A stretch of DNA of 32,631 nucleotides from an uncultured Lentisphaeria bacterium (GCA_949282305.1 CASDPB010000119.1:1-32631); one strand, 5' to 3'; shown: positions 7,912 through 16,901, numbered from the stretch's first letter. Numbers and translations: made by a program. Notes: generated from the sequence alone by a model not told the origin.

Positions 7912-9312
7912 ATGAATGACAGAAGAAAAATGCAGACAGCCCTGATCTGTGTGACTGCGGCGGCGGTGCTGATCCGTCTGCTGTATGCGATTCCGGGGAT
8001 CATGAACCCGGAGCTGGTCATGCGGATTGATTCCGCCACCTATCTCGGCCCCGCCCTCTCCCTGCTTCATGACGGGACTTACAGCACGGCGGCGGGAAGC
8101 GGAGTTCCCGCGCTGGTCAGGACACCGCTTTATCCCCTGTATCTGGCGGGACTGCTCGGAATCAGCGGGCACAGCCTCGGATTCTGCGTCTTCGTTTCGG
8201 CTCTGCTGGGAGGTCTGATTACAGTTCCCCTTTTTCTGTCCGCGCGTCTTTACGCTTCCTGGAAAGCCGCTCTGGCGGCGGCAGTGCTGTTTGCATTGAA
8301 TCCGACCGCCATAGCGGTTGCCCCGATGTTCATTTCCGATACGCTCTTCTGTTTTGTCCTTGCGTTCCAGATCTTTTTCTTCCTGAAATTCATCAGGACG
8401 CGGCGCCTTGTTTTCCTGCTTGTTTCGGCGGCTGCGGCGGCGCTGGCGCTGCTGGTCCGTCCGCTGAACCTGTTCTGGATCATTCCCTGCCTTTTCGTGG
8501 TCTGGTGCATCAGGGAAATTCCGTGGCGGGAAAAACTGCGGGGCTCCCTGCTCTCCCTGCTTCTGTTTCTCTGCATTCTCTCGCCCTGGGTCATACGCAA
8601 CCATCATCACGGCGCGGGCTGGAGAATCGACGCCGTTTCCGCGGACACGGCTCTGCACAACCGTTCCGCGCTGGAAAGCCGCCTGACCGGAATTCCGGGC
8701 GAAGAGCTGCGGAACCGCTACCGTGCGGATGGGGAGGCGGAATTCAAGGCGCACCCGGAAAAATATAAGACGCCTTCGGCCCGTTTTTCCTATTTTGAAG
8801 GGAAACTTGCAGAAATCATCAAGGCACATCCTTTCCGTTACCTTGCCCTGCATGTGCGCCCGGTGGTGCTGATTCCCGATGCGGCAAGTTTCTTCGAGAA
8901 TCTCGGACTGACGCAGACCGGGCGCGGAACCTGGGACGTCATCAACAGACACGGCATCATTGCGGGAGTCCGCCACTATTTCAACGGCAACTACCTGCTT
9001 CCATGTCTGCTGGCTCCGCTTCTGCTTGCCGCTGCGCTGACTTACCTGCTGGCGTTTTATACCTTGTTCCGCGCATTTTTGAAAAAAGACTGGATGATGA
9101 TCCTGCTCTTTCTCCTGCTCGCGGAATATTATCTTTTCATGACCGGCCCCGTGGCGATGCCGCGCTATCAGCTCGCCGCCCTGCCCTTCCTCTGTGTCAT
9201 GGCAGCCTGCGCCGCCGACCGCATCCTGAGCCGGACATTCAACGGCGCAGACAGCGGTCCCCTTTCCCCAAAAGACTCCGTGATGGCTTCAGCACCGGTG
9301 AAGAATCCATAA
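7912..9312 (+). CDS. ArnT/PMT-like (GT39/GT83 superfamily) integral membrane glycosyltransferase
   Basis: About 466 residues with many hydrophobic segments, resembling polyprenyl-phosphate-dependent glycosyltransferases of the ArnT/protein-O-mannosyltransferase type. After the first membrane helix the loop carries the expected acid and following motif (RIDSATYLGPALSLLHDG, then VRTPLYPLYLAG), and the last third has GPVAMPRYQLAALPFL before a final helix. These enzymes move a sugar from a lipid carrier to lipid A, cell-wall polymer or protein on the outer face of the inner membrane; the acceptor here is unknown. The start at 7912 (weak AGG 6 bases upstream) is preferred over 7873 because the latter sits in the tkt terminator loop. 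It converges on the glutamate dehydrogenase gene. Confidence 0.75.
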   Translation: MNDRRKMQTALICVTAAAVLIRLLYAIPGIMNPELVMRIDSATYLGPALSLLHDGTYSTAAGSGVPALVRTPLYPLYLAGLLGISGHSLGFCVFVSALLGGLITVPLFLSARLYASWKAALAAAVLFALNPTAIAVAPMFISDTLFCFVLAFQIFFFLKFIRTRRLVFLLVSAAAAALALLVRPLNLFWIIPCLFVVWCIREIPWREKLRGSLLSLLLFLCILSPWVIRNHHHGAGWRIDAVSADTALHNRSALESRLTGIPGEELRNRYRADGEAEFKAHPEKYKTPSARFSYFEGKLAEIIKAHPFRYLALHVRPVVLIPDAASFFENLGLTQTGRGTWDVINRHGIIAGVRHYFNGNYLLPCLLAPLLLAAALTYLLAFYTLFRAFLKKDWMMILLFLLLAEYYLFMTGPVAMPRYQLAALPFLCVMAACAADRILSRTFNGADSGPLSPKDSVMASAPVKNP

Positions 9313-9348
9313 AAACAGGAAGTGCATCTGCCGGTGCGGGACAGCAGA

Positions 9349-12282
9349 TTACCCTATGGAACCGACAATCTGCCGCACCTCGTCTTCCAGCGAGAGCGTT
9401 TTGCGGAAAACAATCCGCAGCGACAGCTCCACTGCGGCAATCGCTTTTCTGTAAGCAGGAGGAATCCTGTGCAGACGGTCCGGGAACTTTTCTCTGAACA
9501 GCGGCGGCAGATGCGCGAATATCACTCCGTCCGTCACCAGTTCCGGATGGGAGTCCAGCATTTGGAAAAGCCGCTGTTTATACCCGTTGATCCTGTCGGC
9601 GAGCCGGTCGCTCAGTTCAGTCATGGGAAGATTCCGATGACATTCAAATTCATGAAAAAGCCAATCTGCTTCGCGCCGGGCGCAAAATGCCAGCTTGTCC
9701 ATGATTTCCGCAACCAGTTCCGCATGAATTGCGGCAAATTCATTTTTATCCAGCATGAGCCCGCTCAGAATTTCATAAGAGGAAGTGATTACGCCGCATT
9801 TGTTGGCAGAAGAGTCCTTGACGATCACGACTCCAAGTTTCTGCAGAGCAAGACGTGCTTCAGGCGTAATGAAGGAATTTGCCCCCTCGACAATCGCTTT
9901 CGAGCTCGGTTTGCCGCCCGGCGCATAAAGTTCGCAATTCCCGGCATTGACAGTCTGCGGACGCCCTCCGCAGGGGATGAATACATCTGCTTCATGGCAG
10001 ATGTTCGTCTGAAACATTCTCATGAAATCATCACGTGCAATCCTGGTCCGCCGGAGCGTTCCGTTATCTATGGAAGCCATCGGGTAACAGGAGTCGCCAT
10101 CAGGCTGATTGTAAATTATAAATGCCCCCTCGCCTCTGAGCTTTGCCGGATCAAAGGAGTCCAGATTTGCAGTATGAACCAGACGCGAAAGTTCACTGCG
10201 GTCAATTCCGTCAGGGTCGAAAACTGCTGCGGGACCATCTGTCACTGCCACGATACGAAGCCCCGGCATCCGGTAACATCCGTTTTCATCTGCGGCATTC
10301 AACAGTTTAATCATGTTTCCGGCAACATCGCCAAAGGGACCGCCGGACAGTTTGACGCTGAAACTGTCGTGTGCCGGATTGATTTTCAGGTATTGAAGTG
10401 TGCGCAGCAAATACTGATACACGCCAAATGAAGTCACTCCGTAATGTTTGTGATTGATGCCGGTATCCACTTTCCCTGAAATCACTCCTGAACCGAGGGT
10501 ATAACCGTCTTCCTCCGCACGATCCCCCATCCATGAGATCATCTCATCGAACATGTTTTCATCCGGCCCGATCTCAATAATGTCGGCGCGGCCGGTGAAG
10601 TCAACAATCTTTCCGTCTTTGAGTCTGCCGTCCCGTCCATAACAGATCAGCTGCAGGAATGCTTCGTAGACAGCGCGCTGAGCGGCCCACAATTCCGTCT
10701 TGAAGTCATACTCTCCAGTCACTTTGAGAAGTGTCACCAGCTTTGAGCCGCCTTCGTAAATATCCTTGTTTTTCTTATGCTGTGTATTGGCAAGCACGAA
10801 ACATTCCCGGAAAAGTTCACAGCGTGCCAGCTCAAAGGAATCGCCGTTTTCCAGAAGACTTTTTACCGGTTTCGGGGCGACGGTCCGCCAGCCGCCGCGG
10901 GCAATCTCCGAAAATCGGATCTGAAAACCGCTCACATTGCGCCGCCAGAAAAAGAAAACACCATATGGGCGTTCCGGCGGAAACGCCTTTCTGTAAGATT
11001 CCGAAATTGATTCATAATGACGCATGAATGCCGGATCAAGCCCGAATGCCAGAGCCGTTTTCTTTTCCGAATAGTAGTTGCTCTTCAGGATGCGGCAAAT
11101 GAAATCCGTCACGGAAAAAAGCACCGTTTTCACTTTTGCGTCCTTCTCCGCCATGCCGCTGTTGATGTCTGCAATCTCCCTGCGGACCTCCTGAATTGTT
11201 CCGTCAAAATCAAGAGAGGGGGCATCAGGATGGAATTTTGATTCAAAAGCATCTGCAAGACTGCGCAAAACCGCCGGATATGTCGCCATGAAACGCTGGA
11301 TTTCCTGCAGAGAATAGGCATTGCGGTCCACAAAGGAAAGCTGAGAATGAACAAACTCGGATGCGGCGCGTAGCAGATTGACCGACGCACAGCAGAATTC
11401 ATTGCGCACCAGCAATTCCCGTTCAAAAAGATCAAATTGCGGGCTCCATGCCAACTCATTCAGTTCACGTCTGAGATTCCCCATTCTGCCCAGGGCGTCG
11501 GCACCCGGCTTTGCCGGAACGATGTAATATGTATGGACACAGACCGCCTTGCGCAGAAAATCATCGGGAGCGCCGCCCGTTGTAAAATTGCGGAGATAGG
11601 AACGTGTCACCTTGAACCCGCTTGCCTCCAACTGTTCCAAAGTCCGTGCGTAATAACCTTCTGAACGGGCGACAATCGCGACAGCCATTGTAACGCGGTA
11701 TTCCTCCCCGTCTGTTCTCTTGATTTCCGTCAGGGAATAATCGCGCCTCCTGACCTCGCAGACCAAGCGCAGCCGCCGGACAATTCTTTCAAGGTCAAGG
11801 TCTTCCACATCACGCCAGCAAATGGATTCCACTGTATCCCTGAAGTTTTCCGGTATCTCACCGAAAATTCTCCCGTATTCCTGCTCTATCTGCTCACAGG
11901 TAAACAGAGGCTTCATCACGGGCCCGGGGACGTCTTTTGCCACCTGTTCGATCACAATGATCCCGCCGGAGCCTTCGAGCGGTGCCGATTCGTGGATAAT
12001 CGAGCGCAGGATCCGTTTCCCCGCAAGGAAACGGCTGGTGCAAACCGGGTTGCATGTCTCGCTTTTGAGATAGACCATCAGAATTCGATCCGGCAGTTCA
12101 ATCATCTGAATGCCGGACTTGTTTTCCAGTTCCGCCGCCATCGGAAGAATTGCGGCAAGATCCTCTGCCGACACACTTTTGAAGAAATAAGACGGCATGA
12201 CTTTCTTCAGGCGCGCATAACACTCTTCGAGTTTCCCCGCCTGAACCTTGAAGATCTGTTTCAAAGACTCATCTGTTTTCAT
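9349..12282 (-). CDS. NAD-dependent glutamate dehydrogenase, GDH2-like large class
   Basis: A 977-residue protein. The N-terminal half is a large regulatory region; the catalytic core is in the second half. Motifs match the approximately 115-kDa GDH2 class known best from fungi: ARGGWRTV, NTQHKKNKDIYEGGSK, IGPDENMFDEMISW, HKHYGVTSFGVYQYL, a nucleotide-binding GGPFGDVAGNMIKLL, and VEGANSFITPEARLALQKLG followed by VKDSSANKCGVITSS. The reaction would be oxidative deamination of glutamate to 2-oxoglutarate in the cytoplasm, a catabolic role. It is distinct from the short 450-residue hexameric GDH and from the 180-kDa proteobacterial type. ATG 12282 has GAAAGGGAC close by and AGGAG further up. It is transcribed alone from its own promoter. 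Confidence 0.85.
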   Translation of the reverse strand: MKTDESLKQIFKVQAGKLEECYARLKKVMPSYFFKSVSAEDLAAILPMAAELENKSGIQMIELPDRILMVYLKSETCNPVCTSRFLAGKRILRSIIHESAPLEGSGGIIVIEQVAKDVPGPVMKPLFTCEQIEQEYGRIFGEIPENFRDTVESICWRDVEDLDLERIVRRLRLVCEVRRRDYSLTEIKRTDGEEYRVTMAVAIVARSEGYYARTLEQLEASGFKVTRSYLRNFTTGGAPDDFLRKAVCVHTYYIVPAKPGADALGRMGNLRRELNELAWSPQFDLFERELLVRNEFCCASVNLLRAASEFVHSQLSFVDRNAYSLQEIQRFMATYPAVLRSLADAFESKFHPDAPSLDFDGTIQEVRREIADINSGMAEKDAKVKTVLFSVTDFICRILKSNYYSEKKTALAFGLDPAFMRHYESISESYRKAFPPERPYGVFFFWRRNVSGFQIRFSEIARGGWRTVAPKPVKSLLENGDSFELARCELFRECFVLANTQHKKNKDIYEGGSKLVTLLKVTGEYDFKTELWAAQRAVYEAFLQLICYGRDGRLKDGKIVDFTGRADIIEIGPDENMFDEMISWMGDRAEEDGYTLGSGVISGKVDTGINHKHYGVTSFGVYQYLLRTLQYLKINPAHDSFSVKLSGGPFGDVAGNMIKLLNAADENGCYRMPGLRIVAVTDGPAAVFDPDGIDRSELSRLVHTANLDSFDPAKLRGEGAFIIYNQPDGDSCYPMASIDNGTLRRTRIARDDFMRMFQTNICHEADVFIPCGGRPQTVNAGNCELYAPGGKPSSKAIVEGANSFITPEARLALQKLGVVIVKDSSANKCGVITSSYEILSGLMLDKNEFAAIHAELVAEIMDKLAFCARREADWLFHEFECHRNLPMTELSDRLADRINGYKQRLFQMLDSHPELVTDGVIFAHLPPLFREKFPDRLHRIPPAYRKAIAAVELSLRIVFRKTLSLEDEVRQIVGSIG

Positions 12283-12318
12283 CTTTGTCCCTTTCTCCTG
12301 TTTGCCCCTCCAAGAATC

Positions 12319-12346
12319 ATATTAGCATTCACCGGTGTTTTCGCAA
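12319..12346 (-). promoter_or_regulatory. candidate promoter of the glutamate dehydrogenase gene
   Basis: On the minus strand TTGCGA (12341-12346) and TAATAT (12319-12324) are spaced by 16 bases, about 37 bases before the start codon. Confidence 0.5.
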
Positions 12347-12418
12347 GAGAACGCTATTGTAAAAACCTCTGAAAAGATTGTAAATAAGCATTTTTTCCGG
12401 TATCCGGAGAATTGCCCG

Positions 12419-12446
12419 TTGCTTTTTTGCATTTTCGGAGTATAGT
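12419..12446 (+). promoter_or_regulatory. candidate promoter of the YczE-like gene
   Basis: TTGCTT (12419-12424) and TATAGT (12441-12446) are spaced by 16 bases, giving a leader of about 25 bases to the ATG at 12478. The predicted promoter lies inside the longer upstream reading frame, which supports the downstream start. Confidence 0.55.
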
Positions 12447-12477
12447 ATATGCTTTCACAGATGCAGCAGGACTTGAA

Positions 12478-13128
12478 ATGACGAAAGACGACATCAAACG
12501 CCGAATATCGGTTTTTATTCTCGGCTTGGGCCTCAGCGGATTCGGTGTGGCAATGACGACTCAAGCGGGACTCGGCACAACTCCGATTTCCAGTCTGCCT
12601 TATGTCCTGACCTTTCTCATGCCGCTCAGCCTCGGAATGCTGACTCTGCTTCTGAATGTGTTCCTTGTCTTCGGGCAGCACCTTCTCCTCGGCAGGGACT
12701 TTCACCGAATACAGTATCTCCAGATCGCCGCCACGGGCGTGTTCGGCTTTTTCATTGACCTTGGAATGTTTGTTCTGGAACCGTTCCGCACCGGCAATTA
12801 TCTGCTGCAGCTGATTATGCTTTTCCTCGGTTGTGCAATCCTGGGATTCGGCATCAGCTGCCAGCTGACAGCCAACGTCATGTTCATACCCGGCGAAGGG
12901 TTCGTGAAAGCGCTCTCCTCCAAACTCAAAAAAGAGTTCGGGCTGATTAAAATCAGTTTCGATTTTTCTCTGGTCGCCTGTGCCGCACTCGCTTCCTGGG
13001 TGTTCATTTCCCATCTTACGGGCATCCGGGAAGGCACCGCGATCGCGGCATTCGCCGTCGGTCTGTTTGTGAAATTCTTTCTCCCCCGTCTCCGCTTCAT
13101 CCGCATGTGGTTCTACGTCAAAGGATGA
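12478..13128 (+). CDS. YczE/YitT-like integral membrane protein
   Basis: A 216-residue membrane protein with about five hydrophobic helices. The N-terminal segment RRISVFILGLGLSGFGVAM followed by TTQAGLGTTPISSLPYVLT and a second helix is characteristic of the YczE family (DUF6198), small membrane proteins of unknown function often annotated next to YitT. ATG 12478 is chosen because it has AGGA 6 bases upstream and a promoter just before it; an upstream in-frame ATG at 12412 lies before the promoter. It is divergent from the glutamate dehydrogenase gene and is probably transcribed alone. Confidence 0.75.
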   Translation: MTKDDIKRRISVFILGLGLSGFGVAMTTQAGLGTTPISSLPYVLTFLMPLSLGMLTLLLNVFLVFGQHLLLGRDFHRIQYLQIAATGVFGFFIDLGMFVLEPFRTGNYLLQLIMLFLGCAILGFGISCQLTANVMFIPGEGFVKALSSKLKKEFGLIKISFDFSLVACAALASWVFISHLTGIREGTAIAAFAVGLFVKFFLPRLRFIRMWFYVKG

Positions 13129-13238
13129 CGCCGCAGTTCCTGAATGGGGAGCGGGCAGTGCCGCATCTCCGTGAAACGGCAAAGGCTGTTTTCTCTTTCC
13201 CCGCGGGGGGACTTTCCGCCCTGATTCCTCCCAAATTT

Positions 13239-13257
13239 CCGGCAGGCCGGCTTTTTT
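13239..13257 (+). terminator. weak candidate terminator after the YczE-like gene
   Basis: CCGG (13239-13242) pairs with CCGG (13247-13250) and is followed by C and six T. The stem is short, but the T-tract is good and the next promoter starts 3 bases later. Confidence 0.4.
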
Positions 13258-13260
13258 CCC

Positions 13261-13288
13261 TTGACAAATCGGAATTCGGCGTTATTTT
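13261..13288 (+). promoter_or_regulatory. promoter of the AhpD-like/AlbA_2 gene pair
   Basis: A perfect -35 TTGACA (13261-13266) and TATTTT (13283-13288) are spaced by 16 bases. The predicted start leaves a leader of about 60 bases before the ATG at 13357. Confidence 0.6.
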
Positions 13289-13356
13289 TGGATTTGAGAA
13301 CTGAAGATGCGTCAGGCACTTTCAGAAACGCACAAAATCAACCACAAGGGGGATTT

Positions 13357-13734
13357 ATGGCAAGCATCAAATTGTTCAACAAAGACGGCGACGGAAAAGC
13401 GGTTGAAATCCAGAAGGGAATCGAAAAGAAGTTCGGATTCGTTCCGGAAGTATTTCAGGCGATGGGCAGAAACGGAGATTTTCTTCAGGATGCGCTTCAT
13501 CTCGGGGAAGTCGCCGGAAAAGGACTTGATCCCAAAACAAAGGAACTGATTGCGGTTGCGGTCAGCGCGGTCAACGGATGCGAGTATTGCCTCAGCGCAC
13601 ACCGCGGAGCGGCAAAAGCGGCGGGCGTCACCGATGAGGAAATCACGGCGGCGATTGAAGTAGCGGCAATGATGAGTCTTTACAACAACTTCAACAAAGC
13701 ATTGGGGCTCAAACTCGACCTCAAGGCAAAATAA
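13357..13734 (+). CDS. carboxymuconolactone decarboxylase/AhpD-family protein with CxxC
   Basis: A 125-residue all-alpha protein of the CMD/AhpD superfamily. It has the redox-active signature NGCEYCLSAHRGAAKAAG (about 68-85), with Cys-x-x-Cys and the downstream His of alkylhydroperoxidase-type members, then GVTDEEITAAIEVAAMMSLYNNFNKAL. By family, it probably reduces peroxides or another small oxidant with an unknown electron donor. ATG 13357 is preceded by AAGGGGG 5 bases upstream; an in-frame ATG at 13261 overlaps the -35 box and is rejected. It is followed after 7 bases by an AlbA_2 gene, so the two are co-transcribed. Confidence 0.88.
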   Translation: MASIKLFNKDGDGKAVEIQKGIEKKFGFVPEVFQAMGRNGDFLQDALHLGEVAGKGLDPKTKELIAVAVSAVNGCEYCLSAHRGAAKAAGVTDEEITAAIEVAAMMSLYNNFNKALGLKLDLKAK

Positions 13735-13741
13735 GGCCGGC

Positions 13742-14986
13742 ATGAGCGCAGACATCGACTGGAAGAGCATTATTTACCGCGGAGTGGAATCCGACGAACT
13801 GGATTACAAAGCCGCACAGAACTGGCTGAAACTGTCACGTTCCGGCAAAGCCAAGTTCGTCCGTCATTGTCTCGCCATGGCAAACACCAAAGGCGGTTAT
13901 GTGGTAGTCGGCGTCGGAGAGGACGCCTCCGGGCAGCCCGCTGTTTTTACGGGACTCACGCCGGAAGAAGCCCAGTCCTTCGACCCGACCACCGTCGGCA
14001 GCTTCATCAACCGTTACGCGGATCCGCAGATTGATTTTACGCTGGAACGTCCCGTGGTGGACGGCAAACGTTACGTCGTGTTCGTAATCCGGCGCTTCAG
14101 CACTCTTCCGCATGTCTGTTCGGCAAGTACCGAACATGAACTTCTCCAGGGGGTATTCTACATCCGCACAGCCGACGCATCCAGCCGTCCGGCGTATCGT
14201 TCCAGCGAAATCCACGGAATCATTCAGCGGGCCATGCGGAACCAGCGGGAACAGCTCGGACGCATGATCCGCGGTCTGCTTTACGAAACACACAACACGG
14301 TTACTCCCGTCGGCGAGGGACAAAGTCATTTTGCGGAAGAGACGGCACACTCCCACAACTTTTTCATGAAGCGCAGAAAAAACATCCCGGGCTCCTGTTT
14401 CACAATTGAGCTTACCGTCACACCCGATGAATATGTCGCGGAACGTTTCACTTTAAGCGAACTGCGCCATCAGGCGGAAGCGGCATACGACTTCCATCCG
14501 AATTCCGCCTTCATCGCCCCGGGAGACCTGCGGGAAGCCTATGTGACGAACGTCTCCCTGCGCTTCGCCTCGGAGACAAGAGTCTGGCAGATTTACCAGT
14601 CGGGACTCTTTCACTTCATGGCGGCATATCCCCTGAGCGGTTCCGTGGAATACAGATTTCTCCTGGATTTCTTTGCCGACGCGATAAAGTTCACATCAGG
14701 ACTTTACGCCGGGCTGGGCTTTGACGTGCAGTCTCTCCAGATCGCTCTTTCGCTGAATCACGTGGAAAATCTGGAGCTCAGGATTGAGCGTCCCGCATCC
14801 GACCGCTATGTCTGCCGGATTCCGGAAATCACCGTTTATCAGACCCGAACCGCGGCAGACCTTGCCAGCGGCTACATTTCCCATGCGGCGGATCTTCTGC
14901 GTTCCGTATGTGAACGTTTCAATCTGCCGGAAAGCTATCACCGAAACGCTTTGCAAATGATGAAAAAGCATCTGAACCTTCTGTAA
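13742..14986 (+). CDS. AlbA_2 (Schlafen-type) domain protein
   Basis: A 414-residue protein. Residues 1-150 are an AlbA_2/Schlafen-type putative nucleic-acid-binding domain: ESDELDYKAAQ, KAKFVRHCLAMANTKGGYVVVGV, then FVIRRFSTLPHVC and GVFYIRTADASSRPA, with the usual acidic start and GG turn. Residues about 160-414 form an unrecognised alpha/beta region. Such proteins are described as DNA-binding regulators or RNA-cleaving Schlafen relatives; a function here cannot be assigned. It starts 7 bases after the AhpD-like gene with no separate promoter, suggesting a joint role or shared stress control. It converges on the FAD oxidoreductase gene. Confidence 0.75.
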   Translation: MSADIDWKSIIYRGVESDELDYKAAQNWLKLSRSGKAKFVRHCLAMANTKGGYVVVGVGEDASGQPAVFTGLTPEEAQSFDPTTVGSFINRYADPQIDFTLERPVVDGKRYVVFVIRRFSTLPHVCSASTEHELLQGVFYIRTADASSRPAYRSSEIHGIIQRAMRNQREQLGRMIRGLLYETHNTVTPVGEGQSHFAEETAHSHNFFMKRRKNIPGSCFTIELTVTPDEYVAERFTLSELRHQAEAAYDFHPNSAFIAPGDLREAYVTNVSLRFASETRVWQIYQSGLFHFMAAYPLSGSVEYRFLLDFFADAIKFTSGLYAGLGFDVQSLQIALSLNHVENLELRIERPASDRYVCRIPEITVYQTRTAADLASGYISHAADLLRSVCERFNLPESYHRNALQMMKKHLNLL

Positions 14987-15150
14987 AAGTCATGTCCCTT
15001 CAGAAGACCGGCGGGGATATGCAGAAAAACAGCGCTTTCCAGATTTGCAATGCACACGGAACCGGAATCCCGGAGGACTGCCGCCCCTGTCTGCGGAAAG
15101 CGCACTGCATTTCAATCAAGGTTCCAATCGTTTCAGCCGGAACCGGATGC

Positions 15151-15185
15151 GGGGACTGCCAGGCAGGAAAATCCCGACAGTCCCC
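15151..15185. other. hairpin between convergent genes
   Basis: GGGGACTG (15151-15158) and CAGTCCCC (15178-15185) form a perfect 8-bp stem with a 19-base loop in the 208-base gap between the AlbA_2 and FAD-oxidoreductase genes. Neither side has a T-tract, so a bidirectional (perhaps factor-dependent) terminator is possible but unproven. No convincing gene lies in this gap. Confidence 0.4.
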
Positions 15186-15194
15186 TATGCGTTC

Positions 15195-16901
15195 TTATTT
15201 CACTTCAAAGGCGAATACTTTCTTTCTGCCTTCCTCGTAAACACCGTCAATCACCAGACGCACTTTTGTCGCGGAAGCGGGAACATTCACCCGGACAAAA
15301 CGCTGATAATTGTCTGTTTCACGATAGATTTCCCTGCCGTCCGCCTCAATGTGAAACGCTTTCACAAGCGTTCTCGGAGGTTCATACTTCACCGCCTCGG
15401 CGAAATAATTGGCAACCATGTTATGCGGAGCGCGTTTCAGGTTGCTGTCAAAAACAATCCTGATCTCCCGGAAGGAAGTTTCCTTTCCGAAATCATATTC
15501 GACACTGTCTCCGACTCCGCCTTCCCATGCGTTGACTTCGCCTTCAATATCGCGATCCGTTCCGCTGCGCAGCGGTTCCGGATTGCCGCATGTCGCTGTC
15601 AGTCCGGCGTTTGCGCAAAGCTCTCCGACCGGGCGTTTGAAACCGGGCAGATAGCAGTCGTCGTCCATCAGCATCGCCTGAATCCCGCGAATGTTCTTCT
15701 GTGCGGCTTCCCGCGGCGTTGCATTGTCCCGGCAGGCGAAACAGACCAGAGTGCCGACCGCCTGTCCCAGCAGGGCGCAGGTCGCCATGACGCGCGTGGA
15801 GCTGAGCGCCGTATGACTTGCGCTGATGTTGCGTCCGGCAAACAGCAGATTGTCGATATTGACGGAATAGATCGAGCGGATCGGAATTCCGTAAGGCTGT
15901 TTCGGATGAATATTGGTATTCGGCGGACCGAAATGCTTGAATCCGCCCGGATGATGGTCGTCAATCGGCCAGCCGCCGTATGCGATGGTGTCGTCGAACT
16001 TTCCGCCGGACAGGACATCGTTTTCATTGATGATATAGTCGCCGACATACCTGCGGCTTTCCCGTTTGCCCGGCAGGAAGCCGACCCAGTCGAGCACCCA
16101 GTTGTCCGCGCCGTGATCCCCGTGGTTCTTGATGTGATCCCAAAGTCCGAACGCGGTCTTAATCAGTTCATCGCGCACTTCCTCCGTATCGCCGATGGAA
16201 TCCTGGTCTCCGCCGAGTTCCAGCCACCAGAAATTCTGCCACGGCGTGAACATGTGGTTCCGATCCGGAAACGAGGAGTCGTCCGGATACTTCTTCGCCC
16301 ACTTCGGCGGAATGAACTTCTGCGGGGAATCGGTCTCGCGAGCCTGCAGAAGACAGCTCATGCCCATGGTCTGGCTGTCTCCCGTTTCATGGGCAAGCGA
16401 TTCATTGAATTCGCTTCCCGGTTCGCGCCCATGGCGGAACTGCGCGCCCGTCAAAGGCGCAAGAATGCTGTCTCCGGAACAGTCCGCAAAATATTTCGCC
16501 TCGACTTCATGGAAGGTCTGCGTCGTCATCTGCCAGCCCTTGACGGATTTGATTCTGCTGCCGTCCATTGCCGCGTCCTGGCAGGAGCAGTTGAGCAGAC
16601 AGGTCAGATTGTCCTGAAACTTCACCTTTTCATAAAGAATGCTGTCCCATACGGAAAAATTCGGATAGTTGTTCCGGTAAAGATTTTCGAGCCGGATCTC
16701 CTCTATGAGTCCGGTTTCAAGCCAGCCGGTAGCGCCGCAGACCCACATGCGGATCTCGCTGGACGCATTGCCCCCGAGCACCGGGCGTTCATGCATGAGA
16801 ACAGTTTTGACGCCATGCCGCGCAGCCTGAATCGCGGCGCACATTCCTGCCAGACCTCCGCCGATCACACAGAAATCCGCCTGATGTTTGATTGTTTTCA
16901 T
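15195..16901 (-). CDS. FAD-dependent oxidoreductase with C-terminal discoidin-like domain
   Basis: A 568-residue protein of the FAD_oxidored family common in PVC bacteria. The N-terminal dinucleotide fold reads ADFCVIGGGLAGMCAAIQAA (about 8-27), followed by the acidic ribose-binding position and LGGNASSEIRMWVCG; later FADCSGDSILAPLTGAQFRHG and LFAGRNISASHTALSSTRVM are the second FAD-contact regions. Residues about 455-568 read as a beta-sandwich (NAWEGGVGDSVEYDFG, REIRIVFDSNL, TKVRLVIDGV), like an F5/8 or discoidin carbohydrate-binding module. No signal peptide is seen, so it acts in the cytoplasm. ATG 16901 has a strong AAGGAG site. It lies 69 bases after an IclR regulator, probably its controller. 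The substrate is unknown, possibly a sugar or sugar acid. Confidence 0.82.
   Translation of the reverse strand: MKTIKHQADFCVIGGGLAGMCAAIQAARHGVKTVLMHERPVLGGNASSEIRMWVCGATGWLETGLIEEIRLENLYRNNYPNFSVWDSILYEKVKFQDNLTCLLNCSCQDAAMDGSRIKSVKGWQMTTQTFHEVEAKYFADCSGDSILAPLTGAQFRHGREPGSEFNESLAHETGDSQTMGMSCLLQARETDSPQKFIPPKWAKKYPDDSSFPDRNHMFTPWQNFWWLELGGDQDSIGDTEEVRDELIKTAFGLWDHIKNHGDHGADNWVLDWVGFLPGKRESRRYVGDYIINENDVLSGGKFDDTIAYGGWPIDDHHPGGFKHFGPPNTNIHPKQPYGIPIRSIYSVNIDNLLFAGRNISASHTALSSTRVMATCALLGQAVGTLVCFACRDNATPREAAQKNIRGIQAMLMDDDCYLPGFKRPVGELCANAGLTATCGNPEPLRSGTDRDIEGEVNAWEGGVGDSVEYDFGKETSFREIRIVFDSNLKRAPHNMVANYFAEAVKYEPPRTLVKAFHIEADGREIYRETDNYQRFVRVNVPASATKVRLVIDGVYEEGRKKVFAFEVK

Noticed and set aside
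9326-9349. ATCTGC/GCAGAT hairpin between the convergent glycosyltransferase and GDH genes
   Set aside because: A 6-bp stem with a 12-base loop and no T-tract is not strong enough to call a terminator.
12412-12477. Upstream start for the YczE-like protein
   Set aside because: A promoter (12419-12446) lies inside this segment, and the ATG at 12478 has its own ribosome site.
14992-15240. Small open frame (82 codons) after the AlbA_2 gene
   Set aside because: It overlaps the end of the FAD oxidoreductase gene and a hairpin, has no ribosome site, and its sequence is not protein-like.
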